Program-made: the position numbers and the translations under genes | Notes under the pieces: model-generated | What the model was told of the DNA's origin: nothing | The model's database searches: none | Seen by the model: only the letters and a program-made list of their open reading frames with translations | Assembly: GCA_013368325.1 (NCBI GenBank) | Contig: JAACJK010000008.1 | Coordinates: forward strand, 372,001-436,000 | DNA from: Ephemerocybe angulata | Lineage: Eukaryota; Basidiomycota; Agaricomycetes; Agaricales; Psathyrellaceae | Reading direction: 5' to 3' | DNA length: 64,000 nt | In this document: positions 12,146 through 23,252 of the stretch, piece after piece | How the letters are laid out: every line of letters begins with the position of its first letter | How positions within the stretch are numbered: the stretch's first letter is position 1

Positions 12146-12747
12146 GATTGAGCCAGTGGCCGAGATGGAGACAAGATGGAGATGGAAGAGAAACTGAATG
12201 GATGCTAGCTCGACGAGTCAGTTGGGAAGGCGGAAGAGAGAGGCTGCGCAACGAACGACCTCGAAGTGTTCATAAACAGAAGGGCACGTTTCTGCCACGT
12301 GTAGAAGGCGTGCCCGACATTAGGCAGAGATAAGCGCCGAAGATTGTGGCTGGCACTTTCGAGCCCAGGCTGCTATCACATTGGGTCACGTTGCGCACTT
12401 TACCCTTGTCGTGAAGACCAAGGACGGCGGCGAGCTTGAGAAGAAGCCTTGGTTGGACTGAACGCTGATAACTTTAGTGGAACGGAGGTCAGAGAGATAG
12501 ATCGCAGTGTAGAAACGGGAGCGAATAAGGAACGAGGTCAGCAGATCCAAAATATGTAAAGCCGTAAGCGCGAATTCCTTCAATGGATGTTGTACACCCC
12601 ACGCGCCGGCGATTGCGCATTCAATCATGCGTACAAATACAGGGTAGTCAAATTGGACCGATGGCGAAGTAAGAAAGAATCAGGAAAGGGTCATGCAAAC
12701 CGAGAGCGAAGACCTCTAGAACTTATTCTTCTTCCTCAAGGGCTTAC
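12146..12747. repeat. NLR3 5' flank / CSN7 3' side, shared with NLR1 5' flank
   Basis: Aligns with 3377-3915 upstream of NLR1. The similarity reaches to within a few dozen bases of the CSN7 stop codon (12748-12750), so the duplicated block may include what is now CSN7 3'-untranslated DNA. No gene is seen. Confidence 0.5.
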
Positions 12748-14164
12748 TCACAGAATCCTGCGAGACCCTACTTCCAAAACCAAAAGAAGGAATATAATCA
12801 GCACCATCCTCACAATCCCCAAATCCAACAAAAACACGTACTTGCGACTCTTCCCCCCACCCCTCCCCTCACCAGGCTCATCCACATCCATCCCCATCTC
12901 GCTATCACGCTCCCTCTCCGCCCTCTCCCTCCTATGCGACCCTCCCAACGCCCGCTCCACTCCCCCCGCAAGGCTCCCGACGAAGGACGACGAGCCCACG
13001 GAGGTGTAGTTGCCGCCGGACGAGGACCCGGCGCCTTTGTTGTTCTGCCTGTCGTGCACCTCTTTGAGTGTTTGTTGGAGGGCGCGGTCGTACTCGCCCT
13101 GCAGGGTCTTGGTGGTGGCGGCTTCGTTGGCGATGGCGGTTATCTTGGCGTCGAGGGTTGTGAGGACTTCTGCTGTTGTTGAAGCCCTATATCAAGAAGA
13201 AGGGTCAGAATGGGATTGCGTGGTCTGAGATCGAATCGAAGGGATGGGTGGAAGTATCGACTGTTTTGCATGCGAAGGGCAGACGGCTGGAGCCAAAAGG
13301 CGATACTAGGGTAGCAGCCCAGTCTCAAGCCGAATCTTCAAACCTACTCAAGTGCATATATGGAAGGCGATACGAAGGGGAAGAAAGGAGACTCGCGCCA
13401 CTCACCAGCTCCTCAAGGCTTCCAGGAGTTCATCAACCTTGCCCGGCTCGACGTCCCTCCCCATCGTATACTCCACCTCGAGCTGCTCCTCCTTCTGGTC
13501 GAGCTTGCCGCGGATGATATCTTGGTAGATGGCGTCGATGATGAGATCTTCGAGTTCGCGGACGTTGGGCATGTCGAGTGATGCTAGGAGGAGTGGGTAT
13601 GGGAGGATCTGGTTGACGAGTCGACGAAATGGATTAGCAAGTATGGTAGGAGACGTGGTACAGTGTCACATACCCTGCGCTCGGATGCCAATGAAACGAT
13701 GGAGAGGTACTTGAGCTTAGTGATCTGCGCATTATTCAAGGGAGGTAACGCGTCTTTGTGTTCTAGTTGGCCGCATGGCAAGTAAGGTCGATTAGTTCAG
13801 CACCTCAATGTTCTAGGGACCCGTTAAGACGTACGAACGTAGTCCTGGTACGTCTTGTAGGCAAACAGCTGCAGGAGGCTGAGGAACTTGGAGTGTTGCT
13901 CGCTCTTGCCCAACTACATAGAATCAATCAGCATCTCATCTGTCTTCCTCCTTCTCCTAGTTAATAAAAGTCGAGGAGATTTCGGGTCTTGGGTATGGGA
14001 CTCACTTCTTGTATATTGGGTAGTTCCAGCAATTCACTGAAAACGAGTACACCGGGTGCAGATGTAGCGTCCTGAATGAGCTTCGCTGCGGCAGCGCCCT
14101 TGACAGACTTCGCCATGAGGAGGAAGGGCTCCAATTTCGCGCTAAAGTTTGATCCTAGATCCAT
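12748..14164 (-). CDS. CSN7: COP9 signalosome subunit 7 (CSN7), PCI-domain protein, 294 aa
   Basis: Subunit of the COP9 signalosome, the complex that removes Nedd8 from cullin-RING ubiquitin ligases. Model: complement(12748..12757, 12842..13186, 13406..13608, 13674..13762, 13835..13913, 14006..14164); every junction is GT-AG and in phase. The N-terminal half carries the CSN7 signature: KLIQDATSAPGVLVFSELLE, then FLSLLQLFAYKTYQDYV, LNNAQITKLKYLSIVSLA and LEDLIIDAIYQDIIRGKLDQ, which is the PCI winged-helix region (about residues 20-160). A helical segment (STTAEVLTTLDAKITAIANE) follows, then a Ser/Gly- and acid-rich low-complexity tail. The last exon is only 10 nt. Length fits the family. Because F-box proteins work in CSN-regulated ligases, the nearby F-box genes are thematically related, but physical linkage need not be functional. 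Confidence 0.93.
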
Positions 14165-14947
14165 TTTGTTACTTCTGATTTATTGCTTTGCTACGCGTGC
14201 TTGAGGTAAGGTAGATGGCGGACGGGTGGTTAGGGAGGACCCTAATTAACGAGAGGTGCACATGGCAGACGCCGTGGGCGATGGCGCGGGAACATAACAG
14301 TACCAAATTAGGGATTTCGCAGGCGACGGTCCTCAGGACCTCCAGCGCAGTCCATCTACCACACTTACGCCCACTTCCTTCAGCTCTCGTGAATCATCGA
14401 CATCATATCTAGAGCGAAATGACTGGCCCTATCACCGGGACGTCAGGCGGGGACTTAGACTGCGGGTTCACTTTGGGTTCACTCTTACGAAGTCGATTCG
14501 CCTGTCAAGGCGAGTTTACTTTACTCGGCTGTTGGGTTCCCCTGACAGCTATAACAACTGGGGATTTTTTTCTCTGACTTGACCCTGCCAGATATGTATA
14601 CAATGTATACTTCAGCTTGAAAGGCTTGCGGCTGGTGGCGGACCTCTTGCGCTGGGCCATTGCATCTAACCCTAAGACAGGTAGCGCGAATCAGCGTCGA
14701 TCATGCCATTCTTCGAATATCAGGTTCGGGAATCGGGATGATCGTAGACTCTTGACTGCGGCTTGCCTGAACTAGCCTGGGTGCAGCTGCTTTGAGATTC
14801 CGCAGCATCTTTCTGCTGGCATCCCGAATCAAAAGAATACAAGTACAAGCGTTCCGCCGTTCATTATTCGTCGACCCACGGGTCCAACCTCGAGAGCCGT
14901 CCTTCCTTCCTCGACTTGTCCCTCTTGCCTGCTCCCTCGCTGCGTCC
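14165..14947. other. Intergenic between CSN7 and F-box gene A; contains an NLR-type upstream block
   Basis: CSN7 and F-box A are divergent across about 780 bp. Around 14370-14660 lies a block resembling the upstream regions of NLR2 and NLR4 (CTTCCTTCAGCTCTCG, then a CTTGAAAGGCTTG motif). The F-box A frame is open upstream to 14792, but the ATG at 14948 gives the N-terminus most like the paralogue at 20756. No other gene is seen. Confidence 0.45.
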
Positions 14948-16930
14948 ATGACGTCGGCTGCTGGATCCCAGGCAGCTATCACTGCGAAGATTGCGAATTT
15001 AAAGGACGCCGACGCCCTCATAGCTCTTCTTTCCTTGGGCGAAATCCCTGAGGTCAAACTAAACTTCGATGCCGCTCCATCACCAGTCTCGAAGCTGCCA
15101 GTGGAACTCCTTTCCAAAATCTTTTACCTCAGCTTGCAATTCATGGACGCGAATGGACGCCGAAAGCCAAACACATTCCCTGAACGGACAAGGCTCGCGA
15201 TTGCCCATGTCTCGCATCATTGGAGAGAAACCGCTCTTAATTTCCCAGACCTATGGGCTGAGATATATATACGGGCGAAGACCAAGGTGGAATTCATCAA
15301 TCTGGCATTGACGAACTCGAAGGAGCAGCTTCTGTACGTTGAGGCTTTGGCGCTCAGGCATAACAGGCAGGGTATACTACACGTCCTCCAGGAGGGATCG
15401 TACTCCAGGAGAGTGAAGGGGATATATGTTAGAGGATACCCGGGGGAGGAGGACCTGGCCTTTTGGAGTGTCTTGCAACACCGGTGTGGGGACTTGGAAA
15501 CGCTCCAGCTCGACGGCGATACTGTTCGCTAGTGTTCACCACGGGTTTTGGAAACCCGTGACCCGCAGGCCGGGTCGCGGGTGCGGGCCGGGTCCGGGTC
15601 ATCATTCCCAGACCCGTCCGCTTCAAAACGAGCCCAAGAACGGCCCAATCGGGCAGAAACTGGGCGAGATATGAGCCTTTTTGTAAAAGGCTCATATCTT
15701 GCCCAAAAACTGGCCGATTTGGCCGATTTTGGGCTCGTTTTGACGGGAAAACCCGCGCACCGCGGGTACGGGTCATGCCCGGGTCCGGGTCCGGGTCACT
15801 GCCACGGGAGCCGCGGGAAACCCGTGGTGATCACTACTGTTCGCCCGACGCCCCGGCGAAACTGGGGAGGCTTCATGCTTGCCACATTTACGAAACTTCG
15901 TTGCGTCGAGCTAGGAGACTGGCACGATCTTCCGTTCCCTTGTATCAAGTCCACCTTCATCACCCACCTGTCTATTCAACCTGGTCTTCTGCCAACAAAG
16001 GAAACCATGGACGACCTCCTCGCTTTCCTCAGAGTTGCCTCTCAGCTCGAGTACCTCCACATCGAGTTTGGAATCGTATCACCAGGGGCCCGCGGAGGAC
16101 GCCTGGTCGAAAACGCTTGTCACAACGCTTCCATCAGTCTGCCTCGCCTTTCAACGCTCCGAATCACCTCCAAGGAAAGCCTCCCCCTTTGCACCCTCCT
16201 TTCTGCGCTGTGCATCCCCGCCAATATAAAGGTTCTCGCCATTGCCTGCACTTTCGAACACGCTCCGCGACAAATCGCATCTGCGCTGCGTATCGCTTGC
16301 AAAAGAGTCTCTCCACCTCAATTGTTCCATATCCTCGACCCATCCACGTCCAATCGGCACTCCTCTGGACGCAGGGATAGTATCGTTGTCAAAGCCAGTA
16401 GTGATGACAAGAACAAGTTGTTTGTCCAGGTTGGCATCACATCCCCAGCTCTCGACCGAGTGTCGTTTCCATTCCCGTTCTCCAGTCCGAGCGACTGGCT
16501 ACTCTCCGCCCTTTCGAAGCTCGTAATCGAACATTACCCAACTTTGGACTTTTGGCACGTCCTTGCACGTATACCGACGCTCACGGAACTGTCTTTCTGG
16601 GTTAGGCAGCACGACGATGGTTTTATCCAGGCCCTGCAAGGCAACTTGAATGGGGCATCGCATGATGGTGCAAGTTCTGCTGGCACAGAAACGACGGTGG
16701 GGCCACTTGCTAGGGAGTTTTCTGCGCTCTGCATGATTGTGGCCAAGTTCCGTGGTACTGGTATAGGATGGGACGTGGGGTACGCCCGGGCGCTTGTATC
16801 TGCTCTTCGAACGCGACGGGATGCGAGGTTGGATCAGCTATTTTTCGTGGATTGCCTCTCGAGTATAGACACAGAGAGTCGCGCATTTATGCGCAAGATC
16901 TGTCAGACAACCGGCTGGTTTCTCAGATAG
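14948..16930 (+). pseudogene. F-box gene A, interrupted by a MITE
   Basis: F-box protein of the family at 20756-22462 and 62758-64000; such proteins bring substrates to SCF ubiquitin ligases. The F-box is clear: SKLPVELLSKIFYLSLQFMD, then HVSHHWRETALNFPDLWAEI. It is followed by a leucine-rich, LRR-like region to the stop at 16928-16930. The frame is cut by the MITE at 15530-15836: the first three bases of the element (TAG) make an in-frame stop after DGDTVR. Element plus duplicated target is 315 bp, a multiple of three, and the rest of the element has no stop in this frame, so the downstream frame is in the same phase. Coding sequence on both sides is otherwise intact, implying a recent hit. 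Truncation after about 194 residues would keep the F-box and lose the substrate-binding region. Confidence 0.8.
15530..15836. mobile_element. 307-bp hAT-type fold-back MITE with 8-bp target duplication
   Basis: The element starts TAGTGTTCACCACGGGTTT and ends in its inverted counterpart (AAACCCGTGGTGATCACTA). It is flanked by the direct repeat CTGTTCGC at 15522-15529 and 15837-15844. An 8-bp duplication and a TIR starting TAGTG fit hAT-superfamily MITEs (TIR consensus YARNG). The two halves are inverted repeats over almost the whole length. The centre is a near-perfect hairpin (GATATGAGCCTTT opposite AAAGGCTCATATC, about 15668-15700), with GGGTCCGGGT-rich arms further out. There is no coding capacity; it must have been moved by a transposase encoded elsewhere. 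Confidence 0.9.
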
Positions 16931-17128
16931 GTTTCTTCGTTGGGTCAATAGTCTATCTCGCTTTCTACTATCTCATCGAATTATATGTCTTTGAGTATCT
17001 GTTTTGTGTCACACTCTTCTTTCATGATATAGGCTCCCGTGTGCGTCTGCTTTTAAATGCTCACCGTTCTCCAGTATGCTGGTTGTCTGGCTTCTATGGC
17101 TTATGGCCAAATGGAAGGGAGGTGGTGT

Positions 17129-20100
17129 AGGACCCCCCTATAAGCTAATATAGCCCCGATCATCATGCGACGAAAATTGGTCCAAAATACCACCCACCCC
17201 CGAGATATATGTGCCGAATACAGATGAATATGTGACCCTTCCCCGATATATATGTGCCGGATCCAAGTTCGTCGCCAGCGACCTCCGATTCCGAGGCATT
17301 TGACTCGGGTACTCTCGCAGTGGTATTTCGAGTGCCAAGCCGTGAGCTCTCCCTGTGCATCAATCCATCAGTGCCAAGCCGGCTACATCCGCATGCCGCG
17401 TCCTGCCGCCAGTTCCGTGCCGCGTCATGGGAAACCATTCTATTTCTGCGTACTCACCTCGTTACTATCGCCCCTCATGATACCCAACATGGAGGACCTC
17501 CAAGCGCAGGCGCCGGCGCTGCCTGAACATGGGCCACCGTCCGCCGTCCCTGAACGCGAGGTCGTCGCTTGCAGTCCACCCTCGCATTTGTTTTTGTTGG
17601 TGGGTGGTTGCCTGTGGTTGCACGCTTCTCGCTCAAGACGCTCGCTAACGAAGTTACTGGGATTAGTTTGGAGGTCGGAACGGAGGTTATTGGCAATGAT
17701 ACCGGGGGTGCAGGGCTTGTGGAAGGTGCGTTCGGATTGGCTTTCGAACTTGACATTGACTTACGGATTTGTTCTTCTTTCGTCCTTTTCTTACCTGTCA
17801 CCCCATTCTCCTCGCCCTCGGTCATCGACCTATACCTTCACGATGCCGCCTACGCCCGCCCACGACGAGCAACACCAAATCCGATAAGCCAGGTGGGAGA
17901 CGTCGTGACTGAGAATTGGAGATCGACGTCGTGCATGGGGAGTAAATTGGAGGACGCGATGCATTGAGCGAGTTCGGATTCGCTCAGACGGCAACGACGA
18001 CGTTGGCATGGAACCGGGGTCCACTGCTTGCAAGTTACTATAACTCAGCCGACAGGCACCTTCGCCTGTCGCGATGTGCGACAACCGGATCCTCAGTGAA
18101 CGGTAAGTTCCGATGCAGGCTAGCAAACAAGAGACTCACCGCAGCACCCTCTGTTCTACTTATAGTCAAACGCGCCGGGTGCTTCCCCTACCTCCTCTCG
18201 ACCACCTCCCTTACGCTGCCCATATGCCATCACAATCCTCATTGGCCGCCATCGTCATGCACGGCGGGCGTCGGGCAAGTCGTCCCCTCGTCGCACACCG
18301 CCCATCTCCTCATCGTCGTTCCCTTTTCACGTTCAATCCAACCGCCCATTGGAAAACATTTACAATAATGACCGGGATTTTGTATATGTCCATTGGCGGC
18401 GGAAGAGGCTTCAGATGATTGGCCGGCCCTCGCGTGAGGAGCGACTTGCGGCAACTCTGCCCACATTGGTGGTGACAGGCTCGCGACGACCCAGGCATCC
18501 GGACCTCAAGAACCCGCCAGAGCGACCGAACGCATCCCGGCGTTCGCACCATCAAGGACAGCTGGCAGAGCGGCGTAAGCCCAGAGCCATTTGGAGCTGC
18601 GTTGCGATGGCGGGTAGGGATGGGCTGGATTAACAGGCTCGGTGAGTACTTTAATCTCGACTCCGTCAACGTGCACTCACTGATGCTGAAGTCGAGATGG
18701 GAACGACGCGCGCAGAACGGACACACACCATCGCGCACCCACCGCGTATCGCAGGCAGGCCAATCTTGGACGGCAGAGCGCGCGTGAGCATCTTCGCTCC
18801 AAGGTGTGTTAGACTTACCGCTACGCTATAGCCAATACAAACTGACTTACCATTTCCTCAAAGCGAGGTTGGAGTGGAGACAGAATTCGTAGGGGATGAA
18901 GGGTCAAGGTCAGTATTCTTCAACTATGCTTTCATCGATTTACTCACCTCTCCGCGATCCAGTTTCCCCTCGCATTGCGGTGCACCCCAGGATGCGTGCT
19001 CACCGCCCGAGACCGTGCTTTCAGTCGCCGTCCACCTCTGCCGTCGTCAAGCTCGTGTCGGGGTGTCCTCGATCAGATACAGTGCGCGTCGCATCGAGGT
19101 AAGCTGACTTCGACGGTGATTTTGGAGGCTCGGTGTATGCGCTGCGCCGATAGCTGGAATGAAAGGTGAGCATGTCTGCACGGTGTTGTGATGTGTGACT
19201 ACTTACTGACCACGTTGCTATTGTAAGATCATTCAATCTGCTGTGATATACCCATGTCGAGTGCACCGACCTTGGATGTGGTGGCGCGACTCGCTCGGTT
19301 CAGGACGAAAGGGGCCTCAACAGCAGTTTGGGAACGGGAGACAGACGCGGTCACACCAGCTCCTTACCCGTCGCTTTGGCGTCCCATACAGGTACTAGAC
19401 GTCCGTCCCCATTGCGACCTCTGTGAGAACGCCACTCGGCTCAGTGTCTACTACCCTCTGGGGTAAGTTGGGGGGACGATGAGAGGCAGTGCGAAGCCCG
19501 TGTTGGCAAGCCCATTCTCAGCCAACACCGAACAAATCTCATCGCGCGCGCTTGAATAAGCGCCCATCCCTGCAAAGTAGATTGTTAGGTGATACCGTTG
19601 TCTAATAAATACTGTAAAAGTCACAGAAAGAAGCCTTGAGAAATATACATTGCTTAAGTATAGACCGCATTTGAGTTGCTGAACCTTGTACAAGCCTGCG
19701 TGATCATTCCCAGTTTGCGCAAAGCCAAATATAGTCCCAGGTATCATCACTGAGCATGGAGGCCAAGTGGGAGGGAGAGTACCGGATGGGTATGGGTCGG
19801 GAGAGTTTGAAAATACACCGCGTTAGCTGTCTACCTTGCATACCGTCTCCAGCAAAGGGAGGCAAAATGCCTCGGAACAACTGCCGTGCGAAGTATCGGC
19901 CATCTGCCCACAGGTTTTCATGCGCCGAATGTTGGCCATGCTCGCGACCTCCGCAGGGTGTCAAATGGGTCCATTGCGTGGGTGATTGTACCACTCCGGG
20001 AATAATATTAGAATCAACCCTGAAAGCAATTCCAAGAGGTGAAACAGGCCAAAAACAGGCACCCAGCGAGCCTTCAAATTCAATGGGGTGGGACGGGTGG

Positions 20101-20559
20101 TCAACCCGTCACTCAGAGTCTCACCAACAACCGACAACCCTCATCGCACTCAACAGGTTCAACCAGCTTCGTAATCGCAGGGGGATTATATCTGATTGTA
20201 TTAGGGTCTTGGAGGCTTTCGTGGCGGGTAAGGTTGTTGGTCCAACGGCTCTGGTGATGGAGGAGGTAGATGAGTCGGATCGGAGCGCGACGACTAAGCC
20301 CTGCCTTCCTCAAGCTGCTTTCCCATAGGACACATTGCATTTCTTCTCCCTACACCTCTCTTACTGGCTTGAATCATATTTATTAAGCTCTCAACGCCAA
20401 AAAGTATCTCCAGAGCTCCGTTCATACATGCGACGAAAAATACCTGAAAACAGTAGGTCCCGATACTTATGCGCCGGAATTTCCGGATGTAGCCGTGACG
20501 AATTTCGCCTTTTTTTGGCTGTTTTGGATCGGAGTTCTCTCAGCATATAGGGGGGTCCT
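17129..20559. mobile_element. 3.43-kb TIR transposon with 8-bp target duplication (hAT-like)
   Basis: Bounded by the 14-bp inverted repeat AGGACCCCCCTATA (17129-17142 and its complement ending at 20559). It is flanked by the direct 8-bp repeat GGTGGTGT at 17121-17128 and 20560-20567. The motif CATGCGACGAAAA occurs near both ends (about 17165 and 20428) in the same orientation, and GATATATATGTGCCGG-like repeats lie just inside the left end. An 8-bp target duplication points to hAT, but the superfamily is not proven and no transposase motif was found. An 805-bp copy at 40942-41746 has the same ends in the opposite orientation and is an internal deletion of this element. The 3.4-kb copy sits between two related F-box genes. 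Confidence 0.85.
17470..19500. other. Unidentified interior of the 3.4-kb transposon, possibly captured gene fragments
   Basis: Absent from the 805-bp derivative. No long open frame or transposase catalytic motif is seen. Several intron-like pairs appear on the plus strand: GTAAGT at about 18103 to TATAG at 18172; GTGAGT at about 18643 to GAAG at 18691; GTCAGT at about 18909 to CCAG near 18962; GTGAGC near 19166 to TAAG near 19228. On the minus strand a Ser/Pro/Thr-rich frame lies at 17475-17825. This pattern would fit captured host exons or a decayed multi-exon gene, but I cannot name a product. Confidence 0.3.
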
Positions 20560-20755
20560 GGTGGTGTCTTCCCCTCGGCCAATTTTCTGAACGCCGACGC
20601 ATCAAAGTCTGTGAAAGTGCCAGCACTTGCCAGCAGCATTGCGATACAATTCTGACTCTTACCCTCACTGGCACCAGCTGCTGTTCTCTTCCAGTAACCT
20701 TTACTCAAGCACAGAGCTTTTCTCTCTCGCCTATACCTCTCCCAGGCGTGGGATC

Positions 20756-22462
20756 ATGACATTGCCGGTCAAAACCCAGCAAGAAGTCGATGTAACCGCG
20801 GAAATCGGGCAAGTGACCGCGGAAATCGATCAACTGAAAGAAGAGCTCAACCGTTTGTCCTTGTCGCTTAACACCCTCGAACGGCAGCGCAATGCGCTCT
20901 CCCCGGTCTCAAAGGTTCCTCCAGAACTCCTATTCAAAATCTTCTACCTCAGCTTGCAGTTCATGGACGCAAGCGGCCATCGGCTCCCGAACGTGTTCCC
21001 CGAACGAACAAGGCTTGCAATTACGCACGTCTCACAACGTTGGAGGGAGACCTCGCTCAACTTCCCCGACTTGTGGGCGGAGATATACTTGCGGGAGAAC
21101 ACCAGCCATCAGTCCATCGATATGGCCCTGAGGAACTCGCAGAACCAGCCACTCTACATTGAAGCGCCAGGCCCCATTCAGCGCTCCGCTGCTTCTCATA
21201 TCTTCGGGGAGCGATTGAGGTCTAGGCAGGTGAAGGCGATATACCTCCACGCACTGCCGCTAGATTTTTTAATGGTCTTTAACTTAAGCCACATCCGACA
21301 TGTATGCAAGGAGGTGGAGACGTTCCACTTGACCCTCCACCAGACGCTCGTCCTGGAAAAAGAATTTTGGTACATGATAACATTTCAGACGTTTACAAGA
21401 CTTCGAAGGGTCGAACTCAACGGTTGGGTCAATAACCCATTTCCCTGGATCAGGTGCCCGAGTGTCACCCACCTATCCATCCAACCCGGGCTTCTCGCAA
21501 CGATGGAAAGCATGCGCGACCTCCTCGCTTTCCTCAAAATCTCTCCTCAGCTTGAATTCCTTCACATCCATTTTGGATCAACATCGGTGAACGGGGAGCG
21601 GCTGGTCGAAGACCTTCACTACCATTCTTCCATCTACTTGCCCCGACTTTGTACCCTTCGAATCAAATCCAACAGCAGTCTTCCCCTTTGCATCCTGCTC
21701 TCGGCGTTGCACATTCCCCCCACGATCCAGGTGCTCGACCTTTCCTGCAGCAACCACCCTCCGGATGCTCCACGGAAAGTTGCATCCGCACTGAACCTCG
21801 CCTGTTCAGCAGTCTCTCCCCCCAGGATGGTCATCGTTTATGCTGTCTACCAACCGAACGGCCACCATTCCGCCATCCCCCCTCTCCTGATTCAATCCAG
21901 CCAAGCGCAAGGTGATCCTAGGCCCCAGCTGGACGTCCAAATTAGCATCACGCCGGCGCCAGCTCAAGCTCAAGTGTCGTTATTCTGTCCATTCCCGCAC
22001 AGCAATGCGAATGACTGGCTCTTCTCCGCCCTCCGTAGCATCAGAATTCATCACTATCCAACTGCCGCCGTCTGGCAAGTCCTGGGATGTATCCCTACCC
22101 TCGAGACAGTGACGCTTTATGTTAGAGAAAACGATGACGGATTCCTCAGTGCCTTACGGGGGAGCGCCCTATCATCTAATGCCGCAAGCAATCCTCAAAA
22201 TCCAGGCTCAACTCGGACTCGACCTGCCGGCGGCTTCGCTGCACTCCGCAACATTGAGATCGAGTTTCGTGGATGCGCTGCAAGATGGGATATCGTCTAC
22301 GCTCTTGCCCTCGGGGGTGCTATTCTTGGGACGCAGGGTGGCAAAAAGTTGGATTGTCTGGTTTTCGAGCAATGCCATTCAAACTTGGGCGGGGTAACCT
22401 CTGGAATTTTGCGGCGGATTTCCGAGAATGTTAGATGGTCACAGAAAATAGTTGTATCCTGA
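20756..22462 (+). CDS. F-box gene B, single exon, 568 aa
   Basis: Predicted SCF substrate adaptor. The ATG at 20756 is chosen because the open frame upstream has no other ATG and paralogues start at the same distance from the F-box. Residues about 10-47 form a heptad-like coiled coil (AEIDQLKEELNRLSLSLNTL). The F-box follows at about 50-110 (KVPPELLFKIFYLSLQFMD, then HVSQRWRETSLNFPDLWAEI). The rest is leucine-rich with LRR-like spacing (LPRLCTLRIKSNSSLPLCIL). The stop is at 22460-22462. It is the intact partner of F-box A; the two are tandem, separated by the 3.4-kb transposon. Substrate unknown. Confidence 0.85.
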   Translation: MTLPVKTQQEVDVTAEIGQVTAEIDQLKEELNRLSLSLNTLERQRNALSPVSKVPPELLFKIFYLSLQFMDASGHRLPNVFPERTRLAITHVSQRWRETSLNFPDLWAEIYLRENTSHQSIDMALRNSQNQPLYIEAPGPIQRSAASHIFGERLRSRQVKAIYLHALPLDFLMVFNLSHIRHVCKEVETFHLTLHQTLVLEKEFWYMITFQTFTRLRRVELNGWVNNPFPWIRCPSVTHLSIQPGLLATMESMRDLLAFLKISPQLEFLHIHFGSTSVNGERLVEDLHYHSSIYLPRLCTLRIKSNSSLPLCILLSALHIPPTIQVLDLSCSNHPPDAPRKVASALNLACSAVSPPRMVIVYAVYQPNGHHSAIPPLLIQSSQAQGDPRPQLDVQISITPAPAQAQVSLFCPFPHSNANDWLFSALRSIRIHHYPTAAVWQVLGCIPTLETVTLYVRENDDGFLSALRGSALSSNAASNPQNPGSTRTRPAGGFAALRNIEIEFRGCAARWDIVYALALGGAILGTQGGKKLDCLVFEQCHSNLGGVTSGILRRISENVRWSQKIVVS

Positions 22463-23252
22463 CCCATGCTTCTACTCTATTTCTTGATCAGCCTTTCCAC
22501 AATCCACTTAAACTTCGGCTTTAAGACCTACACGTTCTAGCGTCCCTTTTAGGACTTGAAAATATCTTGCGTCCTACGTGCCTGAGCTCTCTTCACTTTG
22601 CCTTTGACCGGATGAGTCCTCTACTCTTTTTCAATCCTGACGACTCCTCTCCAAGCCCAGTCTTGAACCTTCAAATTGCTCTAAATAGCATTTTCTGGCA
22701 CTGAGGTGGACTTTCGGCGCTGTGCTATAAAGTGACCTGGTAGCTTGCTTCCGCCGCGGGCGCTTACGCAGAAACTGATGTGCCCAATCTTCTATAGGGC
22801 ATTGAGCTATAGGCTTGACTATATACTATATTCTAGCCTTCTTCCATTGTCCTAAGGCGAATTAAATTTTGAGCACCACTCACGCATGGACGAAAGCAAG
22901 CTGATTCGCCAACGCGAGATGGCAGGCACGGGCGCCTAAATGTAACCGAAGGACCACCCATGCATTCCAGCAATTAGCGGCATTAGCGGCAAAACTAAGT
23001 TACTCAAGGACTCTGGAGTGCTTGGAGAGAACACGCAAATTTTGGGATCAGTAAGTGCTCACCCTCGTGCTTCTCAAATTAACCTTTTTCCTATTCGAGG
23101 CAACTTGAAGCCACCTTGAACCCGATGCTCACCGAAGTCTGTACAACAACTGGTCACCTGGTCTTCTGAGCGTGGGCTGATGGATAGATAAGCCCCGGTA
23201 TATAATATTCTTGTCCGGAAATTAGCTTAAACATTCTCAAGATCGTACCATC
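22463..23252. other. Intergenic, nothing recognised
   Basis: About 790 bp between two F-box genes transcribed in the same direction. TATATAATA just upstream of F-box C (about 23199) is a possible core promoter. No gene or repeat is seen. Confidence 0.4.

Noticed and set aside
15429..15776. Open frames on both strands across 15.43-15.78 kb
   Set aside because: They are produced by the GC-rich fold-back MITE and its surroundings, which have few stop codons; there is no gene.
17121..17142. Reading the large transposon with TIRs beginning YAGGAC and a 6-bp duplication
   Set aside because: Both copies give perfect 8-bp duplications when the TIR starts at AGGACC, while the alternative leaves mismatched end bases.
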